From Apostichopus japonicus (taxonomy: Eukaryota; Echinodermata; Holothuroidea; Aspidochirotida; Stichopodidae), in assembly GCF_037975245.1 (NCBI RefSeq), contig NC_092577.1:10205013-10258512 (forward strand): DNA of 53,500 nucleotides, given 5' to 3'. The notes under the pieces are model-generated. The model was not told the DNA's origin. It ran no database searches and saw only the letters and a list, made by a program, of their open reading frames with translations. Of the stretch, positions 22,386 to 34,685 are shown one piece after another; position 1 is the stretch's first letter; the number at the start of each line of letters is the position of its first letter. The translations under genes were made by a program, and so were the position numbers.

Positions 22386-22474
22386 GTGTCTTGTGGTTAT
22401 TGTTTATTATTTGATGTAGATACCACCATCCCTTGCTCCCCTGGTGAAACACATACAAAATTGACTTCATTCCT

Positions 22475-22550
22475 CTCTTACCTGTCTCATAAGCACTCTG
22501 ATCTACCGGGCCTATAACAACTGGTAAACAGTCTTGTAATGTACCAGTCG
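22475..22550 (+). repeat. Dispersed repeat, TTACCTGTCTCC family, copy 4
   Basis: CTTACCTGTCTCATAAGCAC then ATCTACCGGGCC and AACTGGTAAACAG match the family order. Confidence 0.5.
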
Positions 22551-22613
22551 GTATACTCTCCAGGTCACTGCACTCTTCTTCAAGCATATGAAATGTTTTT
22601 CCTGCTGGATTTC

Positions 22614-22656
22614 AACCACCCACCCAACCACCCACCCAACCACCCACCTACCCATT
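22614..22656 (+). repeat. (CCAC/CCAA)n microsatellite
   Basis: Repeated CCACCCACCCAA units. Confidence 0.9.
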
Positions 22657-22659
22657 CAA

Positions 22660-23300
22660 CTATACAGGGTATAATCGAGCACTACATTATTATACTTCAC
22701 ATACTGTGTAGTTTTCATCTTTCCTCTCTACTGTACGTAGTTCTACATGCAGTTTTACAGCTTTGAATAAAGTCAGCTTTTTTTGCGTCAAGTGTACGTG
22801 GTATATGTTACCATATTCTCCATTTAATTTCACACTTCAGTCTTTTACATACAGACTCTTTTCATGCACATATAATATCCTTGACTTTCCAAGTTCACAC
22901 CTACAGCAAACACCCGGGCTTTAAAAATTTAATATGGCGTCCGATACACGCATGCTGGTCTGAGGTTTGGTGAAGCTTTCATAGGAAACAATTATGGAAA
23001 AGTTCAGGGCTATTCTATTCATGTGAAATAAATAATAAAGTCCAATACGGCTTTGAGATTTTTATTTTTTTGGTTTGGAATGCTGGCAAACAACAGATGT
23101 TTCAGAGAGACAAGCCTACATTTTTAGGTGGTACACATCTGTGTGGGCTTTATGAATGGTTGACTTTGTATATCAATTTCTCGTGTAGAGGATTTTCTAC
23201 TCGGAAAATTTAATTTAAATGCACTATGGTTAAACTCTTGTAAAGAAAGGCCTGATATTTGTCAGAGAACAAGTCTGTATGCATGTGTGTGTTTGGGCTT
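22660..23300. other. No feature recognised
   Basis: No supported exon. Confidence 0.3.
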
Positions 23301-23306
23301 ATATAA

Positions 23307-23540
23307 GAAGGTAGGGGAGGGGAGGGGTTGAGAGGGGAGGGGAAGGGAATTGAGAGGGGAGGGGAAGGGGATTGAGAGGGGAGGGAAGGGGTGGAGAGGG
23401 GAGGGGGTTGAGAGGAGAGGGGAGGGTTGAGAGGAAAGGGGTTTGGAGGAGAGGAGTTGGGAGTGGAAGGAGATGGGAGAGGTGTTGGGGGAGAGGAATG
23501 GGATGGGAGAGTCGTTGGGAGATCTGTTAGGAGGGGAGGG
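23307..23540 (+). repeat. G-rich minisatellite (GAGAGGGGAGGGG)
   Basis: About 230 bases of GAGAGGGGAGGGGAAGGG(A)TTG-type units, almost without C. It is strongly strand-asymmetric and quadruplex-capable. Confidence 0.9.
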
Positions 23541-23544
23541 GACT

Positions 23545-26190
23545 CAATCTATCCATTTGTGTTGCCTATAAAGTGCCTATAAAGTCCTGGTAAAATAATA
23601 ACACTGCGCCCTCTATGACCAGACTCTGCTTCATCAGACTTGCAGTGAGTCTGTATCTGATGTACTCACATTCTAACGTAGTTGACTCTGCTTGTACTCT
23701 CCCTCAAGGAATTGTACTCACACTGAGGACATTTTGGAAGCTACAGACTTAGTATGGTATTAGTGTGCAAGGTTTAGTAATAAGTACTGGTATGTATATA
23801 TGGTGTACGGATACTGGTAGTCATACCAAGGGGTGCTCTTGCTGTTGTACTCCTACTACAACACTGTATGAATTGATAGCATATATATACTCATACTGTA
23901 TACACATACAGGTATGTATGTATCTTCACCCCGTCCCAATTAACACCAGTAGTTCAGAGATTGATTCCTCAGAAGTTTGCTAGTTTTTGTGTGCTGCATG
24001 ATGTTTTGATAAAGGAAGATGATATCTTGTTATGCTTGGCACCTTTGTCTGTCTGTCTGTCTGTCACCATGGCTCTTGGGGGAGGGAGAGGTCCAGCACA
24101 CTCCTACAGTAGCAGAAGATAAAACTTGATGGCTGTAAGGACTTAGCACATGCATGCCTTTAAGACAACAATGGAGATTATAGGTCACAATGGTAAAGAA
24201 TTAATAGAGCCTGATAAAAAGCAGTGTGAAAACATTTACAGTACGGTAGATTGTGTGGGCCACATATTCATTCTTGGTGGTAAAGCTGCTTCCCAGATCA
24301 TTTGGTGTTAGGACCATACATCTAAGACAACCAAGGTTGTTATGTATTATTAAAGATTAGGGTGGAGGGAGGGGGGGGGGCAGGGATGAGGGAACTTTTG
24401 GAGAGTTGAAGAAGACCAACTGAGCTATGAAAATTCTGTCAAAAATTCAGTCAAAAAGATAAAATATTGGTAGCTGTTGTGTTAGATACTGCTATATTAC
24501 AACATAAAAGATAATATGTACGAAGAAAACCTGCTTATTATCATCCATGTGTTGCAAAAATGGTTAATTGACAGTGACATCCTATTGTTTATACACTGTC
24601 ATCATTCCTTTCAACTAATCATTAAGAAGGAACAAAAAACAAAAGAATAACATTGTTTACATGCATGCTACAAATTATTTCAACATTGTAACATGAATTA
24701 TTTCTTAGAAAACAATTTCAAGTGTGCTATCAGACATTCTTTAGTGAGATTTTTTTTCAATATTTTAGTGATAAGTCGCTGCTATGCATACATAGCTGCT
24801 TCACCTCCTAGCATTCAAAGAATTCACAAGCCATTTAACTCTCGCCATGGTTTCTATTCGGGTGATAAACGGTTTGTTGCACGTCCCTTACGTTCTTAGA
24901 ACCGAACCCAGCATGCATCTGGTTTTACATCGATTCCTATTTTGTTGTTTTTTTGTTTGTTTTGGGAGATGTCTCCTGCTGTTAGTAGAAAACAGTTCAA
25001 AGTTTGATCGTGTCGGTCGTAACCGTCAGAGGGAAAAGGGGATGTATGACATAGTTTAATCATCTAAATGTGTTTTGTTGAGACAAAGGGAATGTTCCTC
25101 CCCCATCCCATGCCAACCACCCCCCCTGGTGGTTTCATTAAAAAACATGTTTCTCTATTCTCGAAGACTTCATCTACACTGGGCAATTATTGTTGTGGTT
25201 TTCATTTTTCCAAAGTGAGAATTATCGAGGGGGGGGTGGATGCGGGGGGGGGGAAGAATGAGGCGTGATAAAAGAAAGTTTGATGTAATGCCCATATTTG
25301 GGGGGAGAAAGAAGAGTGAAAGCAGAAATTAAGTTTTCAAAGAAAATAAGATCTAATTTTAGATATCATCTATATCACATGATGAAAGCAGGTTTCACTT
25401 CAGACTGGTTGGAAGGACCTTACGCAACTTTCCATGAACGAACCATGTCCACTACAGCAAGGAGACTGTGTGGATGGTATTAGACTGAATGTAAAGCGGG
25501 GTGTGAAAGTTTTAATTTCTTGATGAATCAAATAATTTTATATGTCTTGTATAACAAGAAGTTTCATTAAAGTAGGTCAATGGTGAAACTTGTTCACAAT
25601 TCAGAACTAGTACATAGTTTGCCAATATTCAGGTTTCGCTGGTTGAAAATAGTTACAATTTTACTTTATTGTACAGTCAACTTGTGCGATTGACCCGTTA
25701 CGACCACGCTCAGTTATAAATAATCTTTTGACCCTAGGCATCGTGTTTGCATATAAAATACGAAATGAAATAACCTGCATCCTTGTTTTTAATAATTAGT
25801 ATCCCGCTCTTTTTTTTAGTTGTTAAAGTAAGCAGTTAAATTTGAAAAGTAGTTAATCATTTTGTTAATTGAAAGGCTATGAAACTTACGATAGTTTCCT
25901 ATCTAGATATATATATACAGTAATGACCAGTGTACAACTGGACATGTACTGTATACATATCAGTGCTGCATGAGTATACGTACCTCAAGTTTATATAGCC
26001 CAGTGCTGTAGGGAACATAAATTTTATGCAGGAATTTTCAAGGAGACACTATTTCAGTTTTCATCATGATGATGTTAAAACAGGGTCGGTCTATCCTACG
26101 TATCTTTCTTAATAAAGACTACAGTTGTTAAAATGACTGGCTGTAGTAAAGTTAGAATTCATTGCAGACTTTTGGCCTCTCAAGGTCTTA
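23545..26190. other. No gene recognised
   Basis: Mostly unique DNA. Small pieces seen: a CACTGCGCCCTCTATGACC fragment of the dispersed family at 23603-23625, a (TCTG)n at 24047-24065, and G-runs at 24371-24380 and 25231-25252. None of the short open frames has splice or family support. Confidence 0.35.
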
Positions 26191-26196
26191 TGTGAA

Positions 26197-27090
26197 GGTG
26201 TCAGTGTTCGTCCTATCATGTTGATACTGTATACTTCAGGCAGCCTACACATTGAAACAGCATGTAGGAGGTTATAAAGAGATGTTATTGCAGACAGATC
26301 AGAAACAAAAAGTAGCTGCTCTAGGCGCTTATCGAAACAAATCCAATCGCAATAAAATTAACAAGTAATGAAATGAGTCTGTAGGTAACTCTTTAAACGT
26401 AGAACGTTTAGTGCAAAATCAGATATGGTCTGGTAGCTGGTTCCACAGATAAGGAGCAGAGTAGGCAAAACATGGGTACCCCGTATGATTTATATTAAGC
26501 GTGGGTTGGGAAGAGAAAGGTAGGCCTTGGCAGAGGAACTTCAGGCAACCTACACATTGAAACAACATGTAGGATGCTATTTAGATTCTATTGCACAGAT
26601 GTTTGTCATTGAGAGTCAGTAATGTTATGGTGTCAGGGTTCATCCTATCATGTTGATACTACATACAAAGTTCAACCTATACATTGAAACAACATGTAGG
26701 ACGCTATTTAGATTCTATATTTCAGAGTTTTGTCCTTGAGAGTCATTAAAGTTATATGGTGTCAGGGATCATCCTATCATGTTGATACTGCATACAAAGT
26801 GCAACTTATACATAAAAACAATATGACGGAGGCTATTTAGATTTTATTGCAGACATTTTTCCTTGAGAGTCGTTAAAGTTATATGGTGTCAGGGATCATC
26901 CTATCATGTTGATACTTCATACAACGTGCAGCTTACACATTGAAACAACATGTAGGAGGCTATTCAGATTCTGTTCCAGACTTTTGTTGTTGAGTGTCAT
27001 TAATGTTATATGTGTCAGGGATCATCCTATCATGTTGATACTACATACAAAGTGCAGCCTACACATTGCATGAACATACAGTAACTATAA
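26197..27090 (+). repeat. About 128-bp satellite-like repeat, six copies, interrupted
   Basis: The unit contains GGTGTCAGGGTTCATCCTAT, CATGTTGATACTACATACAA, CACATTGAAACAACATGTAGG and TATTTAGATTCTATT. Copies start near 26197, 26541 (partial), 26631, 26759, 26887 and 27015. Between the first and second copy, 26276-26540 is unrelated sequence. ACTTCAGGCA.CCTACACATTG is present on both sides of it. Confidence 0.85.
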
Positions 27091-27094
27091 TTCA

Positions 27095-28720
27095 GGGTTT
27101 TAAGTGCAGGCCTTTGGCCTTATCATTATTGTTTTGAATGTTCTTTCAGCTGTTTGTCCTACCGTACTGGTTCTATGTAAATGAGGCCTTCACTATATAA
27201 TGAAGTTTGTACTGGCTAGCCTACTGGTAATTTAGACATCACTGGGCATACTTATTGTTCCTGTCATCATACCAGTGAGTGTATATTTTAGCATAAAAGA
27301 TATTGCATTTTACTGCATTTAATAAAGCCGACAGAACGTTTAAAAGTAATTTTCCAGCGATAAACGTTTGGCATCTTGACGGTAAATAAGTTATGCTTTT
27401 GGCTAAAAGATATTAACTTGTACATTACAGTTCAAATATTTGTTATCCAAATTCAAAGGTATTCAAATATGAGATTAAGTAAGTGAGACTTGATATGTCA
27501 GTTGTGATATTCAATGCAGAGACTTGCATCTTAATTTCATCACCATAATTGTCACAAAGAAGCAAGTATTTGAAATTTTCAATCAAGCACAGAGACTTCT
27601 TTTACATTTTCAATCAAGCATCTAGATTCCTTTCAAGTTCACCGATGCATTCCGGTGATATTTGGATTTTCACCGAGTTATCAACCAATCGGTTCGACTT
27701 TGTTTGTATAATTCTTGGGAGTGAAATTAGTGCTTTTCTTCTGCATCAATATAATGTCCTGTACACTATTATACAGATTCTGGAGCGACCGTGGATCAGA
27801 TTAGCCAGGCTGAATTTGATATTAATGAGACTAGTTTTATCCGGCAAAATTGATCATAAAAATAGGTGATGGGGATGGTGGCATTTTGAAATTTCAAGGC
27901 TCACTAAATATCTTGTCTCTTCGAGCGAGCAAAGGATTGTTTGATGTAGGATTTCATACAAACTATGGGAAGTGTAATTAGTTTTGGGGTAGCTTGGCAA
28001 GCACTGATCATTGAGGGAGGGATGGGAAAATTTAATGATAAAATGAATCTCATATTCTTTAGAGCTCTTCAATAATTTCTATTGTTTGTCTCTTAAGTTG
28101 TTTTTTTTTCTTCAAAATTTGAGATTTTTTAGAGACTACTTTTGTGTGTACCCATTTCTGTTATGTCGCTGTATGAATGGGTAAACTTCAACCTTTGAAC
28201 TCTTCAGCAGTGTATCACTTTTGCTTTCACATTTTCACTGCCCAATCACTCTTATTATAACAGGATGGATTCAGCCAATTGCATTCAGGTCATTTTCAAA
28301 ACGTGTACTTGTGAATTAATTTGCAGCTTTCAAAACAGGAAAGTACTTATCATAGCCTACTCAAGATGACCTGGCCCGACCTTGACAACAATTGTATGAG
28401 ATCCTCTCTATTGTGCTTGTTTTATCATTGTTTAATAACCTGATATCATAAAGTATATGATTAATTAGTGCTCAGCTCATACACTGTACAAGTATTCATA
28501 TGCAGCTGTGTACCTCCAGTTACATCCACTCAGACAGCTTAAACAACTACTGTACGTTTAAAAGTATTCTTACGGTACAAGATTTCAGGATTAAATCCTG
28601 TTGAAAAAGTGTCAAAATGATTGGTTTGGGGAATAATTCGTCCGGTAAAGCACACTCAAAATGTTACAAAAAGATCAACCGAGTTACTGTAACTTAAGGC
28701 GAAAATAATGAGAAAAATCG
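27095..28720. other. No feature recognised
   Basis: Unique AT-rich sequence. No exon is supported. Confidence 0.35.
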
Positions 28721-28730
28721 TTGAACTTGT

Positions 28731-29046
28731 ATTCTCTACCTACAAAAATATTTGTCACATATTTAAATTCCGACGACGACAACAGAGAATAAAGAAGAAA
28801 TACCCTTGGCAATATTTTTATTTTACATTTAAGTTAATTTTTAATTTTTTTAATTTTTAATTTTTAATTTTTTTTTCTTTCTATACAGTAAGACTATAGG
28901 AGACTTCCTTTCCCATTGTACACAATTGGCGATAAAACAAATAAATGAATAACATGACCAGAGATTGCAAAGGTATTGCTTCTTTGTTCTCTGCTGTTTG
29001 TCGGAACAATTTAAATATGTGACAAATATTTTTTTAGGTAGAGAAT
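28731..29046. mobile_element. MITE with 83-bp terminal inverted repeats
   Basis: The left arm 28731-28813 starts ATTCTCTACCTACAAAAATA and includes TTTGTCACATATTTAAATT. It is matched by the complement of 28964-29046 with few differences and small indels. The centre is T/A low complexity (28830-28870) plus about 90 bases of unique sequence. No target duplication was recognised, so the superfamily is open. Confidence 0.85.
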
Positions 29047-29095
29047 GCAAACTACATGTATGTATTCTACTACCAGTGTGTCATCCCTGAGGAGC

Positions 29096-29122
29096 AGCAG
29101 CAGCAGTAGTAGTAGTAGTAGT
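29096..29122 (+). repeat. (CAG/TAG)n microsatellite
   Basis: Short AGCAGCAGCAGTAGTAGTAG tract. Confidence 0.85.
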
Positions 29123-29845
29123 CCTAGCATTAGTCATCAATTGTTTTAGTCTCTGGAGATCTTGATGTCTGACAGTTCTTGCAGAGTATCATTGAAGCAT
29201 CCCTAGACATACAGCGGTATATCAGCTGCACCCCATCTTCAAGTGTGGTTATTATTCCCCATGCTATGTTCTAGCTATGTGACGTTAAATGAGTTATGAC
29301 TAAGTATGATTATGGCCGGGTATGTAAATTCTTTATCAGGGGGGTATATGAATTCGAGCCCCCCCCCCTGTTGGTACAGTACAGTAAGTTAGAGTTATTT
29401 CTTGAGGTTGGGTTAGACTCTAGAGGTACAGAGAGGGTCAGCGACCTGTGTGAGGTAAGTAGCGGTGATATGATAGGCTGGGGCTATCGTTAGTGTTTAT
29501 TATTTTGAGTAGGTTTAAATGAATGAAAACATGGGTTTAACTTGTCCAATGTAGCAGAGGGAAGGAATTTTGGGAGAGGTGTGGAGGAGGGTGGAGGGGG
29601 GGGGGGGAGAGGAATATGTTTGTGTCATATATTTAATTATTTCTACTGAGCTTCTGCTGGAATCTTGGTTATCTGTTGATAGTAGTAGTGTGTGTTCCCT
29701 AACACGTTAGTGTACATACATCACTGTATAGAGCACTGTAGAATTAGACCAATTGCACAACATTACCCCTCCATGGCGTACCCTCTGAAATATAGAATAG
29801 GTTTTGAAAGCCCGAGCTGCCACTTTTGTGAAAGGTGCATATAGT

Positions 29846-30180
29846 ATATATGTAATAATAATGATAATAATGGACATTTATAATGCGCCGGTATCCATCA
29901 AAAAAGACTTTCATGGCGCAGTGACACAAACACTGCGATAGCAAAGCAAAAACAGTAAACATAGTACAAGACAAAAATGCAAAGCAAAAACAGTAAACAT
30001 AGTACAAGACAAAAATGCAAGCAGAAATTGGGCAACATTGAACAATTAATTAAACAGTTTTCATCAGATGAGTCTTGAGAGAGCGTTGAAAAGAAGCAAG
30101 AGATGGACTGTGTTTTACATGTTCTGGAAGGAGCTGTTCCGCAGAGATTGTACTTAGTTGCTGCATGAGTCATCTTGATT
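29846..30180. repeat. Dispersed repeat with TAA tract and internal 44-bp duplication
   Basis: It begins with (TAATAA) and GGACATTTATAATGCGCC, a word common in retroelement tails of marine invertebrates. At 29944-30020 a unit GCAAAGCAAAAACAGTAAAC followed by ATAGTACAAGACAAAAAT is tandemly duplicated. Family not identified. Confidence 0.45.
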
Positions 30181-30184
30181 CTAT

Positions 30185-31539
30185 GCTGTTAGGGAAGCAT
30201 TAAAGACAGATCTGTGCAATATTAGTCTTCTTCAATACCATCGAAAGATGGAAGGTCGCCATCAACCCCAATTGCAATGCATCATCCCTTAATTTGAGTC
30301 AGAAATATTTTGCGCATCGATTCGCACAGTCAGTTGGTTCGATACTCCGGGCTAGGAATATTTGAAAATCTGAAAGGTGCTGGCAAAGGAAAGTACGGTC
30401 TGATAAACTTGATACAGGTTATTAGTAGGCTGTAGCCTAGCTATGCTTGACGGAGTGTGAAATAGTATCAAAGGTACACACACACAGGCAAGCACGCTAT
30501 CACTGGTTATTGTGTATACAGTTCGGTGAATGAACTTTTGGTTTCTTTATCATCAATTTATTGGAGACGCGATCCTGATTAGTTTTGACAGTTCCAAGCA
30601 ACTCTTGTTTCCTTCTGGAGCTAAGCCTTTCACTTTAGACATGATGTCAATTTCAAGTATTGAGAAATTTGTTAAACTCATGGGACAAGTATTGCACACT
30701 TGTCACTTGTACATATTGTGACACAGTTTCTGAAAGTTACAAAAGCTGTACAGGTAATGCAATTTTGCATCTTGAAAATGGGGAACGATATTTGTACATA
30801 ATGTATTTGGCACAGTGTATATAATTCCAACCTGCTACTCTGTACTACTGTATGTAGTGTGCCTGTCAAAAAAAAAAGAGAAAAAAAGTAGTTCCTCATT
30901 TCCTATTGTGTGGACTGTTTTGACAGTTGCTATGGCTGGAAACTTCCTCATTTATTTGATCCCATTTCAACAGAAACTGACTACCTACAATATGGCTGTT
31001 ATTAGTTGATATGGTATATAACTGAAAAGGTTAACCTACAGTATGGCTGATATTAGTTGATATGGTATTAAAAGGGTCAGTGTGTTAGGCATGCTCAAAC
31101 AAATGTTAGAAAATTATTAAAAGGTTTGTTTTCTTTGGGGGGGGGGGGAAGGGGAGGAGGGGTTGCAAATTTGGTACTTATATTGGAATTTGTACTTCTA
31201 TTGGAATTTGTACTTTTGGAAATTGTTTTCAAATTGTTTGAGTATGAATTTGTTGAGGATGGGATGGATGGCAGAGAGTTAAAAATGGTTTTACGTTCCT
31301 TGTTAGTACATGGCAGCAACAACAGTATCTAGCTTTAATTTCTCTCGAGCATGCAATGTCAAGTACAAAAGTGCTAAGCTGTTGTTTTAATCAGTATAAG
31401 TTATTTCACCACCTGGTTGGAGTCTACTTCCCTGTGCGTATCAGCCCAACGGTCTTTACATGCGTCCAGAAGAACTAGTCAGCTTTGCTTTGTCTCTGTT
31501 GTCTATCTCACCTCTTTAGATGGATTAGGTCGACAGAAC

Positions 31540-31572
<33 letters not shown>

Positions 31573-32210
31573 AGCGGAAAAAAGAAGCATGGTTTTTAGC
31601 TTAACCAAAAAGTTGTTATTTTATTTTTAAGATGACTTTCTCCAGGAGGATTTAAAAAAAAAAAAAAATTTTTTTTAGATGAACTGTCAGTCACAACCCT
31701 TGCTGAGCAAATACCCATCGTCTACCCCACTACCCCATAGGCATGTGGCAAATGATGTCGGTGGTACCCTCTGTGTCCCCCTTAATTATCTTTGAAAGGC
31801 TAGAAAAGTATGACTGCCACAGATCTGATGACTGAACCCTGTTTGTTCATATCCTTTTTGTGTGTAGTGGGTTATAATACAGTACAAGCACGAATGAGTT
31901 TTTCATTTTTTTTGGTTTAAATGTCATTTTTAGACTTGATGAAGTGTTCAGTATTTGAGTGTGAGTTAAAGAAGTTACATTAAATGTGCGGGATATTGCC
32001 CCATGAATCGAATATGATGAAGTTCTAAGCATAGCTATCGGGGGAAGTTGTTCACATCTATAGACTAAATAATGGTTGTTGGGTTTGTGTCTCTCCTGGC
32101 TGGGATGAGGTGAAATGTGGGGTGGGGGGTAGGGGGATGGGGGATGGAGGAGTTGTTTCATGACAGTTATCTCTATCACATAGAGCGATAATAATGGGTG
32201 GATTAACATC
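30185..32210. other. No gene; A-runs
   Basis: Unique sequence with G-run 31137-31148 and A-runs at 31541-31570 and 31651-31665. No exon is supported. The segment ending at the 31541 A-run could be a small retroposed copy, but no family or target duplication was recognised. Confidence 0.35.
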
Positions 32211-32214
32211 ACTC

Positions 32215-32315
32215 CTCACTCTCACCTGTCTCCCGTACCTACACACTCACCTAATCTACCGTAGTCTATCAACTGGTAACATTCTTGCACCACCGCCCCC
32301 CCGCCCCCAGTGACC
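32215..32315 (+). repeat. Dispersed repeat, TTACCTGTCTCC family, copy 5
   Basis: CTCACCTGTCTCCCGTACC, then ATCTACCGTAGTCTATCAAC and TGGTAACATTCTTGCACC follow the family order. Confidence 0.55.
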
Positions 32316-32319
32316 CCCT

Positions 32320-33687
32320 TCCAAGGGCACTGACAATGGTTGTGTGTGTGTCACCTGACTGAATCACACTGATGGTTAGCACATGTATCCTCTTGGAATA
32401 AAATGCAGAGGGACTTACCTTTCAGTCCTCCAAAAAGGTCTCTCTTCAAGAGCCGAGGACAACAGCATACAGACAGTTGACATTTATTTATATAAGGATA
32501 AATGAATTAATGACCCAATGTTAAGGACAATGCAAATACTGCTTCTATAGACAAATGGATACCAGATGACAGACATTAAGTGGTTTTGTTATTGGTTTCA
32601 TTCGGTTGAAAGATCGGTCTGTTGTGACAGGAAGAATAGTTGTCGGGAACACTTCCCTTACTGAAGAGTGAAGACCTTAGAGATGCAAAGGGGAAAATTT
32701 GGAGCTCTCTAACATTTTAACAGTTCCTTTCTTGCTTGGTTTGGGATGTTTATACTTTGATACTAATATTGTGCGATGCTAAGTAGCTGTATTTCACCAT
32801 CACTGAAGAGTGGAAGGAAAAAATAAAAATTAAAAAAAAGTCAGGAAAAGGAGAAGAAGAAGAAGACCCACCCCTTCTTGAAATTTTATTACTTGTTGTG
32901 TTCATGTAATTTATAATCATGCACTTACTCTTACCTTGATCATATGCATTATGCATTATCTTCTATGAATTATGCATAACCGGGCATCACCATGAATATG
33001 CATAGCATGGACAAAGTCTTAAACAGGGGGAGTGGCTGCCATGTAGGTCCCTCCTTTTCATAATTTCTGATCACAAATTTCATCAGGAAGGACGTGCAAA
33101 AATTGATTGGTTCTTTTCTTGTTAATTTTTAACGATAGTTTTACCCCATAAAAGTACAGTACAGTAAGTACTCTCAGAAATTCCCATTTAAAAAAAAGAA
33201 AAAAGAAGCCACTTGAAGATGTCCACTATTCTCTCTGGTATACCGAATTTCGTAAACGAACTTCGACTCCCCCATCCACCCCCCCTTCTCCCTCACACCT
33301 CCATTAACAAATTGCCTATTCCTTCATATCACAGAGGAGATTTTTGGACCCCCCTATCCCATTTCCAACTTGCCTCCTCCTCCTCCAAATACTGCTCTTT
33401 AACCTATTCCTCTCACAGGGAAAAGAACTCTCTATGGGAGTTGTACTATAGTAAAATAAAAATATTTTCTTATTACGTACTCACTTTTGATGTCCTGTTT
33501 ATAAATATTTATATTTATGCTGGAAATAAATAAATGAAAAAAAAAATGAAAAAAAGTATCTATGTATTATTCTTACTTTAATTCCCCCCCCCCCCCCCTC
33601 CCGGACTTAAAAATATCTTTCAGCAGTTTTACATGTGCATTAAAACGTTACTAAATGTTATTTTTGTCTCTTTGCTTTCATTCACAG
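32320..33687. other. Intron 5' of exon A; no other feature
   Basis: AT-rich. A cluster of ATGCAT/ATGCATAA words lies at 32938-33005, and a C-run at 33585-33599. No exon is supported. Confidence 0.35.
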
Positions 33688-33850
33688 GCAGTACCAGACG
33701 ATGACATCAACACAGGGGGCGACTTTTATTTGGAGGATGAGATGGAGGAGGATGGTAGTGGTGGGTATTACAGCGATGACGAAGATTCAGATTGGATATC
33801 CTCCTTCTCCTCATATAATTCAGAGCCAGGATCTGGGGATGACAATGTAG
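33688..33850 (+). CDS. Syndecan exon A: acidic glycosaminoglycan-attachment segment
   Basis: This exon encodes visible residues 1-54 plus the first base of codon 55. The acceptor is a pyrimidine-rich tract ending TTCACAG just before 33688; the donor is GTGAGT at 33851. The peptide is strongly acidic. It has two Ser-Gly sites flanked by acidic residues, EEDGSGG (Ser24) and EPGSGDD (Ser49), which is the usual context for heparan or chondroitin sulfate attachment. Between them lies a YYSDDEDSD run that could also be tyrosine-sulfated. This is the layout of the N-terminal ectodomain of syndecans and also of perlecan domain I. The reading frame is open through the acceptor, so the start is set by the splice site and by phase agreement with the next exon. 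No methionine or signal peptide is present, so an exon further 5' is required. Confidence 0.85.
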
Positions 33851-34189
33851 GTGAGTGACCTTTGACCTTAGGACATCTAAAACTATGTACAAGTATAATC
33901 AGGGATGATATTAAATTCGAGAAAGAACCGCCGAGAAACCTCCATTTTTGAAACCAGATATTTATTCTCGAGTGACACTCCAACAACAGGTATATTACAG
34001 GAGAAATGTGATAATAATATAATGATAGAATTCAGCAACAAGGTGAATATCAAAAGATATCTAGATGGGGGAACCAGATGAAGAAATTTGAAAAGGATCA
34101 CATTGTCCAGGTCTAGAAATTCACTGTCAGATACTTTGGTTTTGTAGAAAAGATGAGAAGGGGGGGTGGGGGGGGGTGGATCCTTCGTG

Positions 34190-34275
34190 GCCAGTATTGA
34201 TCGGGTCATTAAGGGTGTCCGGTGATAAAAAGATTACCAGTTCACGCTACACACAACAGAGAGAGAGTCCTGAAA
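34190..34275 (-). repeat. Dispersed repeat, TTACCTGTCTCC family, diverged inverted fragment
   Basis: The GGTGTCCGGTGATAAAAAG and ATTACCAGTTCACGCTACAC words match the inverted copy at 38200-38245. It lies in the intron after exon A. Confidence 0.35.
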
Positions 34276-34581
34276 TGTAGTCTACCAGAACGTTAAATCA
34301 GCTAGCCCTCTATCTTGAATATTATTAAAATCCAGGAAATTTGTTTGCAATATTCATCACTCCTGGAGCAATTTTTGACTTACCAGACTTAAGAGTAATT
34401 CACAGATTTCAGAGGGGAGAGGTCTCAATTGTGGAGCCTCACCAAATTGTGGCAAGTTCAACCGATTTATGTAACATTTCAAAGATGTGAACAAGTGAAC
34501 CACCACTGAAAGCAATCTTGACAACTATTACGAAATATAATTTTTTTTTTGTATTTTCCCTCCTCTCCCTTTTGTTTGCAG

Positions 34582-34685
34582 ATATTGTACTTGGTTCTTT
34601 GCATTTAAATAAGGAGTTCATCCCTGAATACTACGATCCGGATACTCTTGCATACCAGCAGCTGAAACAAACTTTTAATTTAGCT
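34582..34685 (+). CDS. Syndecan exon B: N-terminal part of SEA module
   Basis: This exon encodes the end of residue 55 through residue 89. The acceptor TTTGTTTGCAG ends at 34581; the donor GTGAGT starts at 34686. The peptide begins with a GSLHL strand, the typical first beta strand of SEA modules. It continues through an acidic/aromatic loop (PEYYDPDT) and a helix with the pattern LAYQQLKQTFNLA, which matches helix 1 of SEA domains. It enters in phase 1 and leaves in phase 0. The module is completed by the next two exons. By itself this exon would not be identifiable; the assignment rests on the joined sequence. Confidence 0.82.

Noticed and set aside
22103-22419. Overlapping open frames with GP.GSQLQC repeats
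   Set aside because: They are translations of the 51-56-bp minisatellite, with frame changes at indels between units.
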